Source of the DNA: Nitrosomonas ureae
GTDB lineage: Bacteria; Pseudomonadota; Gammaproteobacteria; Burkholderiales; Nitrosomonadaceae
NCBI RefSeq assembly: GCF_001455205.1
Contig: NZ_CP013341.1
Location: 1,116,001 to 1,180,000, forward strand
Direction of reading: 5' to 3'
Length of the DNA: 64,000 bases
The notes beneath the pieces are model-generated. The model had not been told where the DNA came from. It saw only the letters and a program-made list of their open reading frames with translations, and made no database searches. The position numbers and the translations under genes were made by a program. Within the stretch, counting starts at the first letter, position 1. Every line of letters begins with the position of its first letter. Of the stretch, positions 37,590 to 47,679 are shown one piece after another.

Positions 37590-39953
37590 TCAGGCGTAAA
37601 GATTGTCTTCCAGCTCGTGCAATGCTTTCAAGTAGGCGGTTTTGCCACCAAAGACCGACACCAGTTCGCTGGCTGTGCCCATGTCTTTGAACGGATCGAG
37701 TGTCAGCACTTTGATGTCCTCGATGTTTTCAATGCCGGTGTCGGCGTATTTTTCCAGTAGATTTTCCAGCACCAGGCGTGCTTGTTCGCTGTACTTGGTA
37801 AAGTAGTTGCGTTTCTTCACATTCTCGGCGCGTTCGCGCCGGGTCAGTGGCGGCTGATCAAAGGCGACATGGCAGATCAGATCGAATGCGTCAAAATCCT
37901 TGCCTACTTCGTCAGCCAGCGGTTCGAGCAATATACCGTGTTGTTGCAGTTCCTGCAGAATGGTCGCCTTGCGTTCAGCCTGACTCCAGCGCTGCAGAAA
38001 TTCGTCCAGCGAAGCATAATCACGCCGCACCGTCTGACGCGTGTAATCCTTCAGCGATTCGGTGATCAGTTTGCCTTCCGGGCCGTAATACTGCACACGT
38101 TCGGCGATGACATGCACGGTGACGTCGCCCATGACGTATTTTATCCGCTTGGGGCTGGGCTCTTCAAATCCCCCCTCGGTCCCCCCTTTTTCTAAGGGGG
38201 GAAGCGGGTTGCCGTTTTCATCGAGATTAATTCCGGGTTCTTTATCCGGCGGTACGGGGGATTCGTCGCTTCCCGGTTCATAAATCATCACCGGTTCGCC
38301 GTCGAAATCCTTGTCTGCGAATAGTTCGGTTGCTTTTTTGAAGTCCATGATGGTGAACCAGAACTTGCCATAATCCTCGTTGATGCGGGTACCGCGCCCG
38401 ATGATTTGCTTGAATTCGGTCATCGATCTGATGTGCTGATCCAGCACCACCAATTTGCAGGTCTGGGCGTCGACGCCGGTTGTCATCAGCTTGGATGTGG
38501 TGGCGATGACCGGGTAGCGTTCTTCCGGATTGATAAAATTATCCAGTTCAGCCTTGCCTTCGATGTCATCGCCGGTAATGCGCATCACGTATTTGCGGTT
38601 TTTTTTCACTTCTTCAGGATTGAGATTTACTAACGCCTGGCGCATGCGCTCGGCGTGGTCGATGTCGTCACAAAACACGATGGTTTTGGCGTAAGGATCG
38701 GTAGCCGTCAGAAATTCGGTAATTTTACGCGCCACCAGTTCGGTGCGCTGTTCCAACACCAGTGTGCGATCCATGTCGTTCAAGTTGTAGATGCGGTCTT
38801 CAATCATTTCGCCATGCTTGTCGGTCTGGCCTTTGCTGGGCCGCCAGCCTTGCAGGTCTTTGTCGATATCGATGCGCACAACTTTGTAGGGTGCCAGGAA
38901 ACCATCTTCAATACCTTGCTTTAAGGTGTAGCTGTACACCGGATCGCCAAAGTAATGAATGCTGGAAACATCGCGTGTTTCTTTAGGTGTGGCGGTTAAA
39001 CCGATATGCGTGGCGGAGGAAAAGTAGTCCAAAATCTCGCGCCAGGCGGAATCTTCCGCGGCGCTGCCGCGATGGCACTCGTCAATCACAATCAGGTCGA
39101 AAAAATCCGGCGAGAATTGCTTGTAGATGTTTTGTTCTTCTTCGCTGCCGGTCACAGCTTGATAAAGCGACAGGTAAATTTCATAGCTTTTGTCGATCTG
39201 GCGTTTGCTGATCTTGGTCATCGCCGCGCCGAATGGTTTGAAATCGTTATTCTTGGTTTGATCGACCAGAATATTGCGGTCGGCCAGAAACAGGATGCGT
39301 TTTTTTGCGCCGGATTTCCACAGTCGCCAGATGATCTGAAACGCGGTATAGGTTTTGCCCGTACCGGTGGCCATGACCAGCAAGATGCGTTGCCTGCCTT
39401 TCGCTACTGCTTCCACAGTGTTGTTGATGGCATTGGCCTGATAATAGCGCGGAACACGGCCGGTGCCGTCATCAAAGTACGGCATCTCAACGGTATGACG
39501 CGCTTGGGTTGTTTCCAATCCTTTCCACTGGCAATACTGCTGCCACAGTTGCGCAGGGGATGGAAATTCATCCAGTGTCAGCGCCTGCTCCATCCGATTG
39601 GCCATTCCGGTGCGGTCATGCAGCAGAAAGCCATCGCCATTGGAGCTGAATACAAAAGGTACGCCCAGCGTGTCGGCATAATTTAGCGCTTGCTGCATAC
39701 CGGCACCTACGCTGCAACTGTTTTCCTTGGCCTCAATCACAGCCAGTGGAATATTGGATTTGTAGTACAGAATATAGTCGGCGCGTTTCTGCTCTCCCCG
39801 CGTATGCAATTTGCCGCGCACAATAATGCGGCCTTTGGTGAAACTTACTTCCTCGCGGATCTGGCTGTGCAAATTCCATCCGGCTTGCACCAACGCAGGG
39901 GTGATATATTTGGTACAGATATCGCGTTCGGAAAAGCTTTTTTTGTCGCTCAT
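37590..39953 (-). CDS. hsdR: Type I restriction enzyme R subunit HsdR (EcoEI-type)
   Basis: 787 residues. An N-terminal PD-(D/E)XK nuclease domain shows A-D-Y-I-L-Y-Y and V-I-E-A-K-E (~100-130). The SF2 helicase has Walker A A-T-G-T-G-K-T, DEAD-box variant D-E-C-H-R, and motif [12 protein letters not shown]-terminal domain of the EcoEI R type follows. With HsdM and HsdS it translocates DNA and cleaves unmodified molecules. A palindromic-repeat copy adds [14 protein letters not shown] at residues ~582-596, between helicase and C-terminal domain, leaving the frame open. First gene of the operon, no frameshift seen. Confidence 0.93.
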   Translation of the reverse strand: MSDKKSFSERDICTKYITPALVQAGWNLHSQIREEVSFTKGRIIVRGKLHTRGEQKRADYILYYKSNIPLAVIEAKENSCSVGAGMQQALNYADTLGVPFVFSSNGDGFLLHDRTGMANRMEQALTLDEFPSPAQLWQQYCQWKGLETTQARHTVEMPYFDDGTGRVPRYYQANAINNTVEAVAKGRQRILLVMATGTGKTYTAFQIIWRLWKSGAKKRILFLADRNILVDQTKNNDFKPFGAAMTKISKRQIDKSYEIYLSLYQAVTGSEEEQNIYKQFSPDFFDLIVIDECHRGSAAEDSAWREILDYFSSATHIGLTATPKETRDVSSIHYFGDPVYSYTLKQGIEDGFLAPYKVVRIDIDKDLQGWRPSKGQTDKHGEMIEDRIYNLNDMDRTLVLEQRTELVARKITEFLTATDPYAKTIVFCDDIDHAERMRQALVNLNPEEVKKNRKYVMRITGDDIEGKAELDNFINPEERYPVIATTSKLMTTGVDAQTCKLVVLDQHIRSMTEFKQIIGRGTRINEDYGKFWFTIMDFKKATELFADKDFDGEPVMIYEPGSDESPVPPDKEPGINLDENGNPLPPLEKGGTEGGFEEPSPKRIKYVMGDVTVHVIAERVQYYGPEGKLITESLKDYTRQTVRRDYASLDEFLQRWSQAERKATILQELQQHGILLEPLADEVGKDFDAFDLICHVAFDQPPLTRRERAENVKKRNYFTKYSEQARLVLENLLEKYADTGIENIEDIKVLTLDPFKDMGTASELVSVFGGKTAYLKALHELEDNLYA
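38166..38205 (-). repeat. Palindromic G/C-run repeat, copy in hsdR
   Basis: AATCCCCCCTCGGTCCCCCC then TTTTTCTAAGGGGGGAAGC; in frame within hsdR, in an interdomain linker. Confidence 0.8.
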
Positions 39954-40171
39954 GCTTATGGGATTGTTATTTTATTATCGATCAATGATATTTTATTGAT
40001 AAGCTGCAAGATCCAGCCATTTAGGGATTAAAGCATACCAGTTTCAAATTGGCTATCACTATGGATTTTCGGTCAGATATTGGTAGCGTGGACAGTGTAT
40101 GTCGGGAATGGTAGTTGATTCCCTTTACGCAATTCTTAGGATGAAAAGGTAAAAATGAAAAGTTTATCATC

Positions 40172-40822
40172 ATGAAAAAACACTCCGGGTACATCCCGGC
40201 CTTGCATTATCATTGGCTGACACGCTGGTACGATCCCATGATGCGGTGGTTTTTCCCGGAATCGGGAATCCATGCAAACTTGATTACGCAGGCGCATATC
40301 CAGCCAGAACAAACCGTGCTGGATGTGGGCTGCGGTACGGGTACACTGACATTACTGATCAAACAGGCCTATCCTAATGTTGTCATTCATGGATTGGATA
40401 TCGACGCAAAAATCCTACAGATTGCGCAACGAAAAGCCAGGCAGGCCGGCCAAAACATTCTGTGGCAGCAGGGTACAGCCACCAGCTTGCCTTATGCGGA
40501 CCAAAGCCTTGACCATGTGTGCGCCAGCCTGTTGCTGCACCATCTGACACGGCAAGATAAGCAACACATGCTGCGGGAGGCATTGCGCGTACTGAAGCCC
40601 GGCGGCATGTTGCACGTGGCGGATTTCGGCAGACCGCACGATTTCAGTATGTGGTTGATATCATGGTTCATGCGGTGGTTTGAAGAGATACACGACAATG
40701 TATTGGGTTTGTTGCCGGTTTTTATGACAGACACCGGATTTCATCAGGTTGTAACGACTGCTCATCATCGTACTGTTGCAGGCACGATTGCGTTATACCG
40801 GGCCGTTAAGCCCCTTGGCTGA
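40172..40822 (+). CDS. Class I SAM-dependent methyltransferase
   Basis: 216 residues with motif I V-L-D-V-G-C-G-T-G-T-L-T (~46-57), motif II acidic G-L-D-I-D and post-motif A-S-L-L-L-H-H-L, the UbiE/Methyltransf_11 pattern. The start (ATG 40172) has only a weak SD. The substrate is unknown: similarity to UbiE/menaquinone-type enzymes suggests a small lipid or quinone-like acceptor, but no partner genes support this. It is divergent from hsdR and probably monocistronic. Confidence 0.8.
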   Translation: MKKHSGYIPALHYHWLTRWYDPMMRWFFPESGIHANLITQAHIQPEQTVLDVGCGTGTLTLLIKQAYPNVVIHGLDIDAKILQIAQRKARQAGQNILWQQGTATSLPYADQSLDHVCASLLLHHLTRQDKQHMLREALRVLKPGGMLHVADFGRPHDFSMWLISWFMRWFEEIHDNVLGLLPVFMTDTGFHQVVTTAHHRTVAGTIALYRAVKPLG

Positions 40823-41256
40823 GAGGAGCGTTTTGCGCCGCAAAATAGGTGAATGGATCAAAAGTATGGCTTTGATAAACATAACGCAAGAATACTGCCT
40901 TTATCTGAAGCTAACAGGGAAATTGCCCAACATCACTTAACCATCGACAGATTGGTAGAGTGAAACAATGTTCCTGCAGTCAGTGACATTTGCTTACGAG
41001 AGCAACTGTATTCCCAAATATGACGGGTTAATTTCATGCCCGCAGTAAGGGAAGCGAATCCTTCTGGCCAGTGTTGCTGAGGTAATATTTGTACGCAAAC
41101 CTCCTTCGGTCCCTAATGCTTTTGCCAGCCCAACAAATTCAGTTCCTTGTCTTTCATCACTTACTCTCTTATTCTGTTGATCTCGCGACTTGGGCAAATT
41201 AAACTGAAAATGGCTCATAGGTATATAATTTTAAGAAGAATCTTTTATAATTAATC

Positions 41257-41286
41257 TTGCCTTTATTGCTAGCCTCCTCCTATAAT
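41257..41286 (+). promoter_or_regulatory. Sigma-70 promoter of mnmG
   Basis: TTGCCT (41257-41262), an 18-base spacer, and a perfect TATAAT (41281-41286), about 105 bp before the mnmG ATG. Confidence 0.5.
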
Positions 41287-41326
41287 TGCAGCGAAAATTT
41301 CCTCTTTTTAGCTTACAATGCAGAAA

Positions 41327-41342
41327 GGTTTCACGTGAAACC
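41327..41342. promoter_or_regulatory. parS centromere-like site
   Basis: GGTTTCACGTGAAACC contains the 14-base palindromic core GTTTCACGTGAAAC of the universal parS consensus TGTTTCACGTGAAACA. It is the binding site for ParB, encoded 3.5 kb downstream, and lies between the promoter and start codon of mnmG. Confidence 0.9.
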
Positions 41343-41391
41343 AATCTACTAAAAATCTTCTTGTTCCATCAGGCTATCGATAACTTAAACT

Positions 41392-43275
41392 ATGAGCAAT
41401 TACAAGGATTTTGACATTATTGTTGTGGGCGGTGGGCATGCCGGAACTGAGGCTGCATTGGCAGCGGCACGCATGGGTTGTCAAACATTATTGCTAACGC
41501 ACAATATTGAAACGATTGGTCAAATGTCGTGTAATCCGTCGATTGGCGGCATTGGCAAGAGTCACTTGGTGAAAGAGATCGATGCTTTGGGCGGTGCGAT
41601 GGGTATGGCGGCGGATGAGGCAGGGATCCAGTTTCGCATATTGAACTCAAGCAAGGGCCCTGCGGTCAGGGCGACGCGGGCACAAGCTGATCGAGTGTTG
41701 TATAAGCAAGCGATCCGTAACCGCATTGAGAATCAGCCTAACCTGCGGGTAATGCAGCAGGCGGTGGATGATTTGATTATCGAGCAGGATCGCGTGATTG
41801 GCGTGGTTACGCAGCTTCAGATTAAAATTCGTGCGCGTGCGGTGATCCTGACAGTGGGTACGTTCCTGGCCGGGCTTGCGCATATCGGCAAAACTCATTT
41901 CAAAGCAGGCCGCGCAGGTGACCCGCCGTCGATGACGCTGGCGCAGCGATTGCGTGAAATGGAATTTCCGGCGGGACGACTGAAAACCGGCACGCCGCCG
42001 CGAATCGATGGCCGCACGATGGATTATGCCAAGCTGCTGGAGCAGCCGGGTGATCAGCCAACACCGTGGTTTTCGATGATCGATACCGATATCCCGCATC
42101 CGCGTCAGATTTCCTGTTGGATTACGCATACCAATGATAGGACCCACGATGTCATCCGCGATGGCCTGACCGATTCGCCTTTGTTTTCCGGAAAAATAGA
42201 AGGCATCGGGCCGCGTTATTGTCCATCGATCGAAGATAAGGTGGTGCGTTTTTCCGCGCGCGAATCACATCAGATTTTTCTCGAACCGGAAGGCCTGGGA
42301 ACGCATGAAATCTATCCCAATGGTATTTCAACCAGTTTGTCGTTTGAGGTGCAGGTCAAACTGATTCATTCGATTGCCGGCTTGGAAAACGCGCATATCA
42401 CGCGTCCGGGCTATGCCATCGAATACGATTACTTCGATCCGCGCAATCTAAAACACTCACTTGAAACCAAAACCATCGAAAGCCTGTTTTTTGCCGGACA
42501 GATCAACGGCACCACCGGCTATGAAGAAGCTGCGGCGCAGGGATTGCTGGCCGGAGTTAATGCCGCATTGAAAATTCAGGCACGTGCTGCCTGGCTGCCA
42601 CAACGCAATGAGGCGTATCTGGGCGTGCTGGTCGACGATCTGGTGACTTCCGGTGTGACCGAGCCGTACCGCATGTTTACCAGCCGCGCCGAATATCGTT
42701 TGCAATTGCGTGAAGACAATGCTGATTTACGTTTGACTGATACCGGAAGAAAGCTGGGCTTGATCGATGATCAGCGCTGGGCGGCATTTAGCGCAAAACA
42801 GGAAGCAATTGAAAAAGAACAACAACGGCTCAATTCAACACGTGTGTTGCCGGGAACATTGCCGGAACAGGACGCTATCCGTGTACTCGGGAAAAGCATC
42901 GAACGCGAATATACCTTAACCGAATTGCTCAAACGACCGGACGTTACCTATCATTCATTGATGACCCTGCCGGGTGCAGGCAAATCTGTGGCAAATGTGC
43001 AAGTGGCTGAACAAGTTGAGATTCAGGCCAAATATCACGGTTATATCCAACGTCAGCAGGAAGAAGTTTCCCGCCAATCGCAATATGAAAATACTTTGCT
43101 GCCGAAGGATATCGATTATTGCGCCGTGAAAGGATTGTCGACCGAAGTGCAACAAAAACTGAATCAGCACAAACCGGAGACCGTAGGCCAGGCATCGCGG
43201 ATTTCCGGAGTAACGCCGGCAGCGATTTCGCTATTGCTGGTGCATCTGAAACGTGGATTTGCGGTCAATGAATGA
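41392..43275 (+). CDS. mnmG: tRNA uridine-5-carboxymethylaminomethyl modification enzyme MnmG
   Basis: 627 residues, full length. FAD-binding [10 protein letters not shown] near the N-terminus, the signature G-P-K-Y-like region (here [12 protein letters not shown]) and [16 protein letters not shown] are all present. With MnmE it makes the cmnm5 modification at U34 of tRNAs, using FAD and methylene-THF. It heads the mnmG-rsmG-parA-parB cluster; its stop overlaps the rsmG start by 4 bp. Confidence 0.97.
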   Translation: MSNYKDFDIIVVGGGHAGTEAALAAARMGCQTLLLTHNIETIGQMSCNPSIGGIGKSHLVKEIDALGGAMGMAADEAGIQFRILNSSKGPAVRATRAQADRVLYKQAIRNRIENQPNLRVMQQAVDDLIIEQDRVIGVVTQLQIKIRARAVILTVGTFLAGLAHIGKTHFKAGRAGDPPSMTLAQRLREMEFPAGRLKTGTPPRIDGRTMDYAKLLEQPGDQPTPWFSMIDTDIPHPRQISCWITHTNDRTHDVIRDGLTDSPLFSGKIEGIGPRYCPSIEDKVVRFSARESHQIFLEPEGLGTHEIYPNGISTSLSFEVQVKLIHSIAGLENAHITRPGYAIEYDYFDPRNLKHSLETKTIESLFFAGQINGTTGYEEAAAQGLLAGVNAALKIQARAAWLPQRNEAYLGVLVDDLVTSGVTEPYRMFTSRAEYRLQLREDNADLRLTDTGRKLGLIDDQRWAAFSAKQEAIEKEQQRLNSTRVLPGTLPEQDAIRVLGKSIEREYTLTELLKRPDVTYHSLMTLPGAGKSVANVQVAEQVEIQAKYHGYIQRQQEEVSRQSQYENTLLPKDIDYCAVKGLSTEVQQKLNQHKPETVGQASRISGVTPAAISLLLVHLKRGFAVNE

Positions 43276-43934
43276 GCCTGCTACCGCAAATTACGCAAAG
43301 TTTGCGCGCACTGGATAAGACTGTAACCGCACCGGAAGAACAGCTTGCAAAAAACATCGAGCGTTATTTGGTGCTGATCGAAAAGTGGAACAGGGTTCAT
43401 AATCTGACGGCGGTACGCAGTGCGCAAGACATGCTGACTCAACATGTGATGGATAGCCTTGTAGTGCTACCGCATATTCATGGCACGCACGTTATTGATG
43501 TGGGTACCGGGGCTGGATTGCCGGGTATTCCGATTGCGCTGGCAAAGCCGGATTGGCATGTGGCGCTGGTGGAAAGCAATCAAAAGAAAATCGCCTTTTT
43601 GCAGCAAGTAAAAATCGAGTTGGAGTTGAAGAACGTTGAAGTTGTATCAAAACGCATTGAAGATATTTCTGCGGATAAAAAAGCGGATACCATTATCTCG
43701 CGCGCTTTCTCCGAACTGGGAGAATTCATCGCATTAACCCGGCAGTGGACAACGGTACAGAATACCAGTTGTCGCTGGGTAGCGATGAAGGCACATTGTT
43801 CAGAGCAGGAACGCAAGCAAATTCGTGAGCCGTTTGTAATTGAAGACATCGTAACGCTGAACGTGCCCGGACTGAAAGCAACACGGCAGCTAGTTATTAT
43901 TAAATATGATCCTGATTCAACTGCAAATGGCTAA
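43272..43934 (+). CDS. rsmG: 16S rRNA (guanine527-N7)-methyltransferase RsmG
   Basis: 220 residues. SAM site [14 protein letters not shown], the W-N-R-V-H-N-L-T motif that precedes it, and S-R-A-F in the later half define RsmG (GidB). It methylates G527 of 16S rRNA; loss gives low-level streptomycin resistance in many bacteria. It overlaps mnmG by 4 bp and precedes parA by 12 bp. Confidence 0.95.
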   Translation: MSLLPQITQSLRALDKTVTAPEEQLAKNIERYLVLIEKWNRVHNLTAVRSAQDMLTQHVMDSLVVLPHIHGTHVIDVGTGAGLPGIPIALAKPDWHVALVESNQKKIAFLQQVKIELELKNVEVVSKRIEDISADKKADTIISRAFSELGEFIALTRQWTTVQNTSCRWVAMKAHCSEQERKQIREPFVIEDIVTLNVPGLKATRQLVIIKYDPDSTANG

Positions 43935-43946
43935 GGAGTAAGTATC

Positions 43947-44714
43947 ATGACCAAAATACTCGCTATTACCAATCAAAAAGGCGGTGTCGGAAAAACCACC
44001 ACCAGCGTGAATCTGGCGGCAAGTCTGGCGGCATCCGGGAAGCGCGTTTTATTGGTCGATCTTGACCCGCAAGCTAATGCGACAATGGGTAGTGGTATTA
44101 ATAAGCAGAAGGTAAAAAACACGGTTTACCATGTGCTGATGGGTAATGAGGAAATACAGCATGTGCGGGTGAGCAGCCCGCAGGGGAAATACGATTTGAT
44201 TCCCGCCAATCGGGATCTGGCCGGGGCGGAAGTGGAGATGGTGGAGTTTTCCCAGCGCGAAGCACGATTGAAAACCGCGCTGGAAGGCATTGCAAGTGAC
44301 TATGATTATATTTTGATTGACTGTCCGCCGGCATTAAACATGCTGACATTAAACGGCTTATGCGCTGCACATGCGGTAATGATTCCGATGCAATGTGAAT
44401 ATTATGCATTGGAAGGATTAAGTGATCTGGTTAATACGATCAAGCGCGTACGCAATAGTTTTAATTCGACTTTGCGCATTGAAGGCTTATTACGCACTAT
44501 GTTTGATCCGCGCAATATTCTGGCACAGCAGGTTTCCGATCAATTGCAAAAACATTTCGGTGACAAAGTGTATCGCACCGTGATTCCGCGTAATGTACGC
44601 TTGGCAGAGGCACCCGGTTTTGGCTTGCCGGTTTTGTATCACGATGGCCAATCCAAGGGGGCGCAGGCTTATCTCGAACTCGCCAAAGAAATACTTGCAG
44701 GACATCATCTCTAA
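43947..44714 (+). CDS. parA: Chromosome-partitioning ATPase ParA (Soj)
   Basis: 255 residues. Deviant Walker A K-G-G-V-G-K-T-T (~10-17), Walker B-type I-L-I-D-C-P-P, and no N-terminal HTH, as for chromosomal ParA/Soj. It moves ParB-parS complexes to segregate the origin region. A TAAGGAG SD lies just before the ATG. It is 97 bp ahead of parB. Confidence 0.95.
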   Translation: MTKILAITNQKGGVGKTTTSVNLAASLAASGKRVLLVDLDPQANATMGSGINKQKVKNTVYHVLMGNEEIQHVRVSSPQGKYDLIPANRDLAGAEVEMVEFSQREARLKTALEGIASDYDYILIDCPPALNMLTLNGLCAAHAVMIPMQCEYYALEGLSDLVNTIKRVRNSFNSTLRIEGLLRTMFDPRNILAQQVSDQLQKHFGDKVYRTVIPRNVRLAEAPGFGLPVLYHDGQSKGAQAYLELAKEILAGHHL

Positions 44715-44811
44715 TGATTTTGGCTACAATGCTGTGTTGCTTGTTTCACCTTGATTAGGTTTGAATTTTTTAGAAATGCCCACGCTAATACAGAATTGAG
44801 GAATCCATGAA

Positions 44812-45651
44812 ATGATAAAACAGAAAGGCTTGGGGCGCGGGCTGGACGCTTTGTTATCAGGCAGTGCAGACGTCGCGCTGGTGGAAGAGTCGTTGCAGAG
44901 TATCGAAACAGTCAGATTGCAGCCGGGCAAATACCAGCCCAGAACCAATATGGATCAGGTGGCGTTGACGGAGCTGGCGGAATCGATCAAAGCGCAAGGT
45001 ATCATGCAGCCGATTCTGGTGCGTCCGGTCGATCAAGGTCGTTATGAGATTATTGCCGGTGAGCGCCGCTGGCGCGCTGCACAGTTGGCGGGGCTGAATG
45101 AAGTGCCCGCACTGATTCGCAAGGTTGCCGATGAATCCGCGCTGGCGATGTCGTTGATTGAAAACATACAACGCGAAAATTTAAACCCCCTGGAAGAGGC
45201 AATGGGCATTCAGCGCCTGATCAATGAGTTTGGCATGACACACCAGACCGCTGGGGAAGCGCTGGGCAATTCGCGCAGCACCATTTCCAATTTGTTGCGT
45301 TTGCTGAATCTTTCAGCACCCGTTCAAGAATTGATGATGCAAGGCAAGATCGATATGGGGCATGGACGCGCATTGTTGTCACTGGTGCCTGCACAGCAGA
45401 TCAAACTTGCCAATATCATCGCGCAGAAACAATTATCGGTGCGCGAAACAGAAAAGCTCGTGAACCAGATCGAACACCCGACACCTAAAAAGATAAAGAA
45501 AACCGACCGCGATCTTTTGCGGCTGCAAGAAGACGTATCGGAACGTCTGGGGGCGCAGGTGGCGATCAAGCCGCAAAAAAATGGTCAGGGAAATATCGTG
45601 ATCCACTATACCAGCCTGGATCAGTTGGATGATATTCTCAGCAAATTCTAG
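44812..45651 (+). CDS. parB: Chromosome-partitioning protein ParB
   Basis: 279 residues. An N-terminal L-G-R-G-L-D-A-L-L segment (ParA-interacting), the CTPase/ParB-N box with G-E-R-R-W-R-A-A (~84-91), the central HTH with T-H-Q-T-A-G-E-A-L-G-N-S-R-S-T-I-S-N, and the C-terminal dimerisation domain. It loads on parS and spreads as a CTP-gated clamp. The matching parS lies at 41327. Confidence 0.95.
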   Translation: MIKQKGLGRGLDALLSGSADVALVEESLQSIETVRLQPGKYQPRTNMDQVALTELAESIKAQGIMQPILVRPVDQGRYEIIAGERRWRAAQLAGLNEVPALIRKVADESALAMSLIENIQRENLNPLEEAMGIQRLINEFGMTHQTAGEALGNSRSTISNLLRLLNLSAPVQELMMQGKIDMGHGRALLSLVPAQQIKLANIIAQKQLSVRETEKLVNQIEHPTPKKIKKTDRDLLRLQEDVSERLGAQVAIKPQKNGQGNIVIHYTSLDQLDDILSKF

Positions 45652-45672
45652 AAAGATAAACTAAGGAAAATT

Positions 45673-45855
45673 ATGGACTCAAGATTGCTCGATATTCTGG
45701 TGTGTCCGCTCTGTAAAGGGCCGTTGATTTATAAAAAGGAGGATAAGGAATTAATTTGTAAGCCCGACCGAATGGCGTTTGCGATTAAAGACGGTATTCC
45801 GGTGATGCTAGCGGATGAGGCGCGTAGAATATCCGATGATGTTGAAATTAAATAA
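45673..45855 (+). CDS. Trm112 family protein
   Basis: 60 residues. [17 protein letters not shown] at the N-terminus, I-C-K-P-D and [11 protein letters not shown] define the YcaR/Trm112 family; three of the usual Zn-site Cys are visible. In other organisms members activate methyltransferases; in bacteria the partner is not settled, and the gene is often near lpxK/kdsB, which is not the case here. It starts 21 bp after parB with AAGGAAA as SD. Confidence 0.88.
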   Translation: MDSRLLDILVCPLCKGPLIYKKEDKELICKPDRMAFAIKDGIPVMLADEARRISDDVEIK

Positions 45856-45869
45856 GATCCCATCGTGCT

Positions 45870-46844
45870 ATGAATCTGAATATTAAACTTGATCCGCGGG
45901 CGGCGGCTATTCTGGGCGCATTGATTGCTGACTCAGCTTCGCTGGGTTTGCATTGGTTATATGATTCCGAGCGTATTGCGCAGATCGAGAAAACCAAGGG
46001 ACTCACTTTTTTGCAGCCCGATGCGAATGATTATACGGGGGGAAGCGGTTACTTTGCGCATGGTGGCAAAACGATGGGGGATGCATCAGGATACGGTGAA
46101 TTGTGTCTGCTGATGTTACGGCATTTTGCGCAGCATGATGAATTTGATCGAATAGCCTACCAGACTGAATATCGGGATTATTTAGGTCCGGGTGGTGCTT
46201 ATGTCGGTTATGTCGATTCACCGACACGCCAGACGCTACAAGCGTTGTTAGCGCTTAAGCCGGAAGAATTCCCGGAATATTCCGGCGCCGATGATGATCA
46301 GTTTGCTGCATTGGCAACGATACCGGTTGTGGTGGCTACACATGCCGGATCGCAACAAGCGTTGATGACTCAAATTGAGCGTGTTGTGCGTTTGACTAAC
46401 CATAATGACACGGCAGTGGCGGCGGCGCAGTATGCAGGTTGTGTTCTGTTCAACATTTTGCATGGAAAATCGATCGTTGAAGCGCTCGTCGGTGCATTGC
46501 CGAGTGCAGGCGAGAAACTGGCTCTTTTGGTGGAAGAATCGCTGCAAACGTGCATACTGAATAGTGCTACGATCGCTCAACGCTTTGGCACGGCTTGCCA
46601 TGTTCTGGAGGGTGTGCCTGTGATTGCGCATATTGTTCGATATGCACCAGACTATCGTACCGCAATTGAAGAAAATATTCGTATCGGTGGGGATAGTTGC
46701 GGCCGCGCCATTATGCTTGGCGCCATCATGGCGGCTCATGCGGTACAGCAAGATCAGCCATTTGCCTCGATTCCGCTCGAATGGGCGGCACGCTACAGGA
46801 ATCTGGTCGCTGCAGCAGATGCATGTGGCGTCATAAGACTGTAA
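45870..46844 (+). CDS. ADP-ribosylglycohydrolase family protein
   Basis: 324 residues. The family pattern is present: G-A-L-I-A-D-S-A-S-L-G near the N-terminus, T-N-H-N-D-T-A-V-A-A in the middle, and I-G-G-D-S-C-G-R-A at the C-terminal Mg site (usual: GGDtDs/T). Members remove ADP-ribose from proteins or act on related ADP-ribosyl compounds using two Mg2+ ions. Replacement of the common G-G-D-T-D by G-G-D-S-C removes one acidic Mg ligand, so activity or metal binding may differ. It begins 14 bp after the Trm112 gene. Confidence 0.75.
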   Translation: MNLNIKLDPRAAAILGALIADSASLGLHWLYDSERIAQIEKTKGLTFLQPDANDYTGGSGYFAHGGKTMGDASGYGELCLLMLRHFAQHDEFDRIAYQTEYRDYLGPGGAYVGYVDSPTRQTLQALLALKPEEFPEYSGADDDQFAALATIPVVVATHAGSQQALMTQIERVVRLTNHNDTAVAAAQYAGCVLFNILHGKSIVEALVGALPSAGEKLALLVEESLQTCILNSATIAQRFGTACHVLEGVPVIAHIVRYAPDYRTAIEENIRIGGDSCGRAIMLGAIMAAHAVQQDQPFASIPLEWAARYRNLVAAADACGVIRL

Positions 46845-46902
46845 AGAAAGTCCGAGCTATGCTAAAGTGCTATTTTTGCAACGATAATGTAAGAGGCTAA
46901 AC

Positions 46903-47091
46903 ATGGATTATAGTTATGAATCTGATCACACCAAATTCATGCGCGAATATCTGGAGAAAAATCCGGAAGTTAGAGACAAACGTGCGGAAGCGCGCAATAT
47001 GTGGTGGGACAAAAAACAGGATATCCAGGAACGCAAGCGCTTCGTAGAGTCTGAAGTTCCGATGAAACCCTATGTTTATTTTAATGGTTAG
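46903..47091 (+). CDS. DUF3460 family protein
   Basis: 62 residues, matching the short betaproteobacterial DUF3460 family (Y-E-S-D-H-T-K-F-M-R-E-Y-L followed by A-R-N-M-W-W-D-K). It is a charged, helical cytoplasmic protein of unknown function. The family's restriction to betaproteobacteria supports the taxonomic call. Confidence 0.82.
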   Translation: MDYSYESDHTKFMREYLEKNPEVRDKRAEARNMWWDKKQDIQERKRFVESEVPMKPYVYFNG

Positions 47092-47156
47092 CATTTTGCC
47101 ATTTTTAGACTGTCCAAGCGGATAAGTCATGCCCGTTTTTTTCGGGCGAGCTTGGT

Positions 47157-47651
47157 ATGAAAAAAACGATCGTTGGTTCAGTAGGGATATTCTTTATTTC
47201 AGCGTGCGCCCATTGGGTTGATTCGAATGCAAAACCTGAGCAGTTTAAAGAGCAATTAACCGGAGAGCATGCGGTGCTTGCAAATTGCGTTACCCATAAA
47301 CTGCAATCCGACGGCAGATCGATCATGCGTCCGTTACAATTCAGAAACCGGCAATATTCGGATATCGAGGCATCGGAAATTCATGCGTATGACACCCGAT
47401 ATTTGCAAAATGCTATTGCCACTTACGCGCCTTCGAATCCCGACGCCATTTTCATTTATGCCCATACGGATCCGGAAATTCAGTCATCCGCACAACGCAA
47501 AGACAATGATAAGACGGCTTACGCCTTTGCCTTGCTGTTGCAAAAAATCGATGGCCATACAGTGCAAGCTTCGCTGAGGGGGGATTCCTTCATCGGTAAC
47601 ATGGCTTGGAAAATATTACAATCCTGCGTAGCGGCAGGTTATGAGCCATAA
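47157..47651 (+). CDS. Putative lipoprotein of unknown function
   Basis: 164 residues. The N-terminal M-K-K-T-I-V-G-S-V-G-I-F-F-I-S-A-C has a basic n-region, hydrophobic core and an I-S-A-C lipobox-like end (Cys17), so it is probably lipidated. The mature part is mixed alpha/beta with two further Cys (ANCV, QSCV) and no recognised family. A short GCCCG-T7-CGGGC inverted repeat lies 10-25 bp upstream, near the start codon, which has no clear SD. Confidence 0.55.
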   Translation: MKKTIVGSVGIFFISACAHWVDSNAKPEQFKEQLTGEHAVLANCVTHKLQSDGRSIMRPLQFRNRQYSDIEASEIHAYDTRYLQNAIATYAPSNPDAIFIYAHTDPEIQSSAQRKDNDKTAYAFALLLQKIDGHTVQASLRGDSFIGNMAWKILQSCVAAGYEP

Positions 47652-47679
47652 TTCCGATATTCAGTGTTTTCCTAATCCA

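Larger units (their letters stand above)
40823..41391. other. Gene-poor region before mnmG
   Basis: 569 bp. It holds the mnmG promoter and a parS site near its right end. On the minus strand a 74-codon ORF (40994-41218) is open but has no SD and no recognisable family; I do not call it a gene. No cluster of DnaA boxes (TTATCCACA-type) is seen, so the replication origin itself is not shown here. Confidence 0.6.

Noticed and set aside
40994..41218. 74-codon minus-strand ORF before mnmG
   Set aside because: No SD, no recognisable family and no signal or domain; kept only as part of the intergenic note.
40823..41391. Replication origin next to mnmG
   Set aside because: The par/mnm context suggests proximity, but no DnaA-box cluster or AT-rich unwinding element was seen.
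47131..47146. GCCCG-T7-CGGGC inverted repeat as terminator after the DUF3460 gene
   Set aside because: The stem is only 5 bp, the T run is in the loop, and no T run follows; not called.
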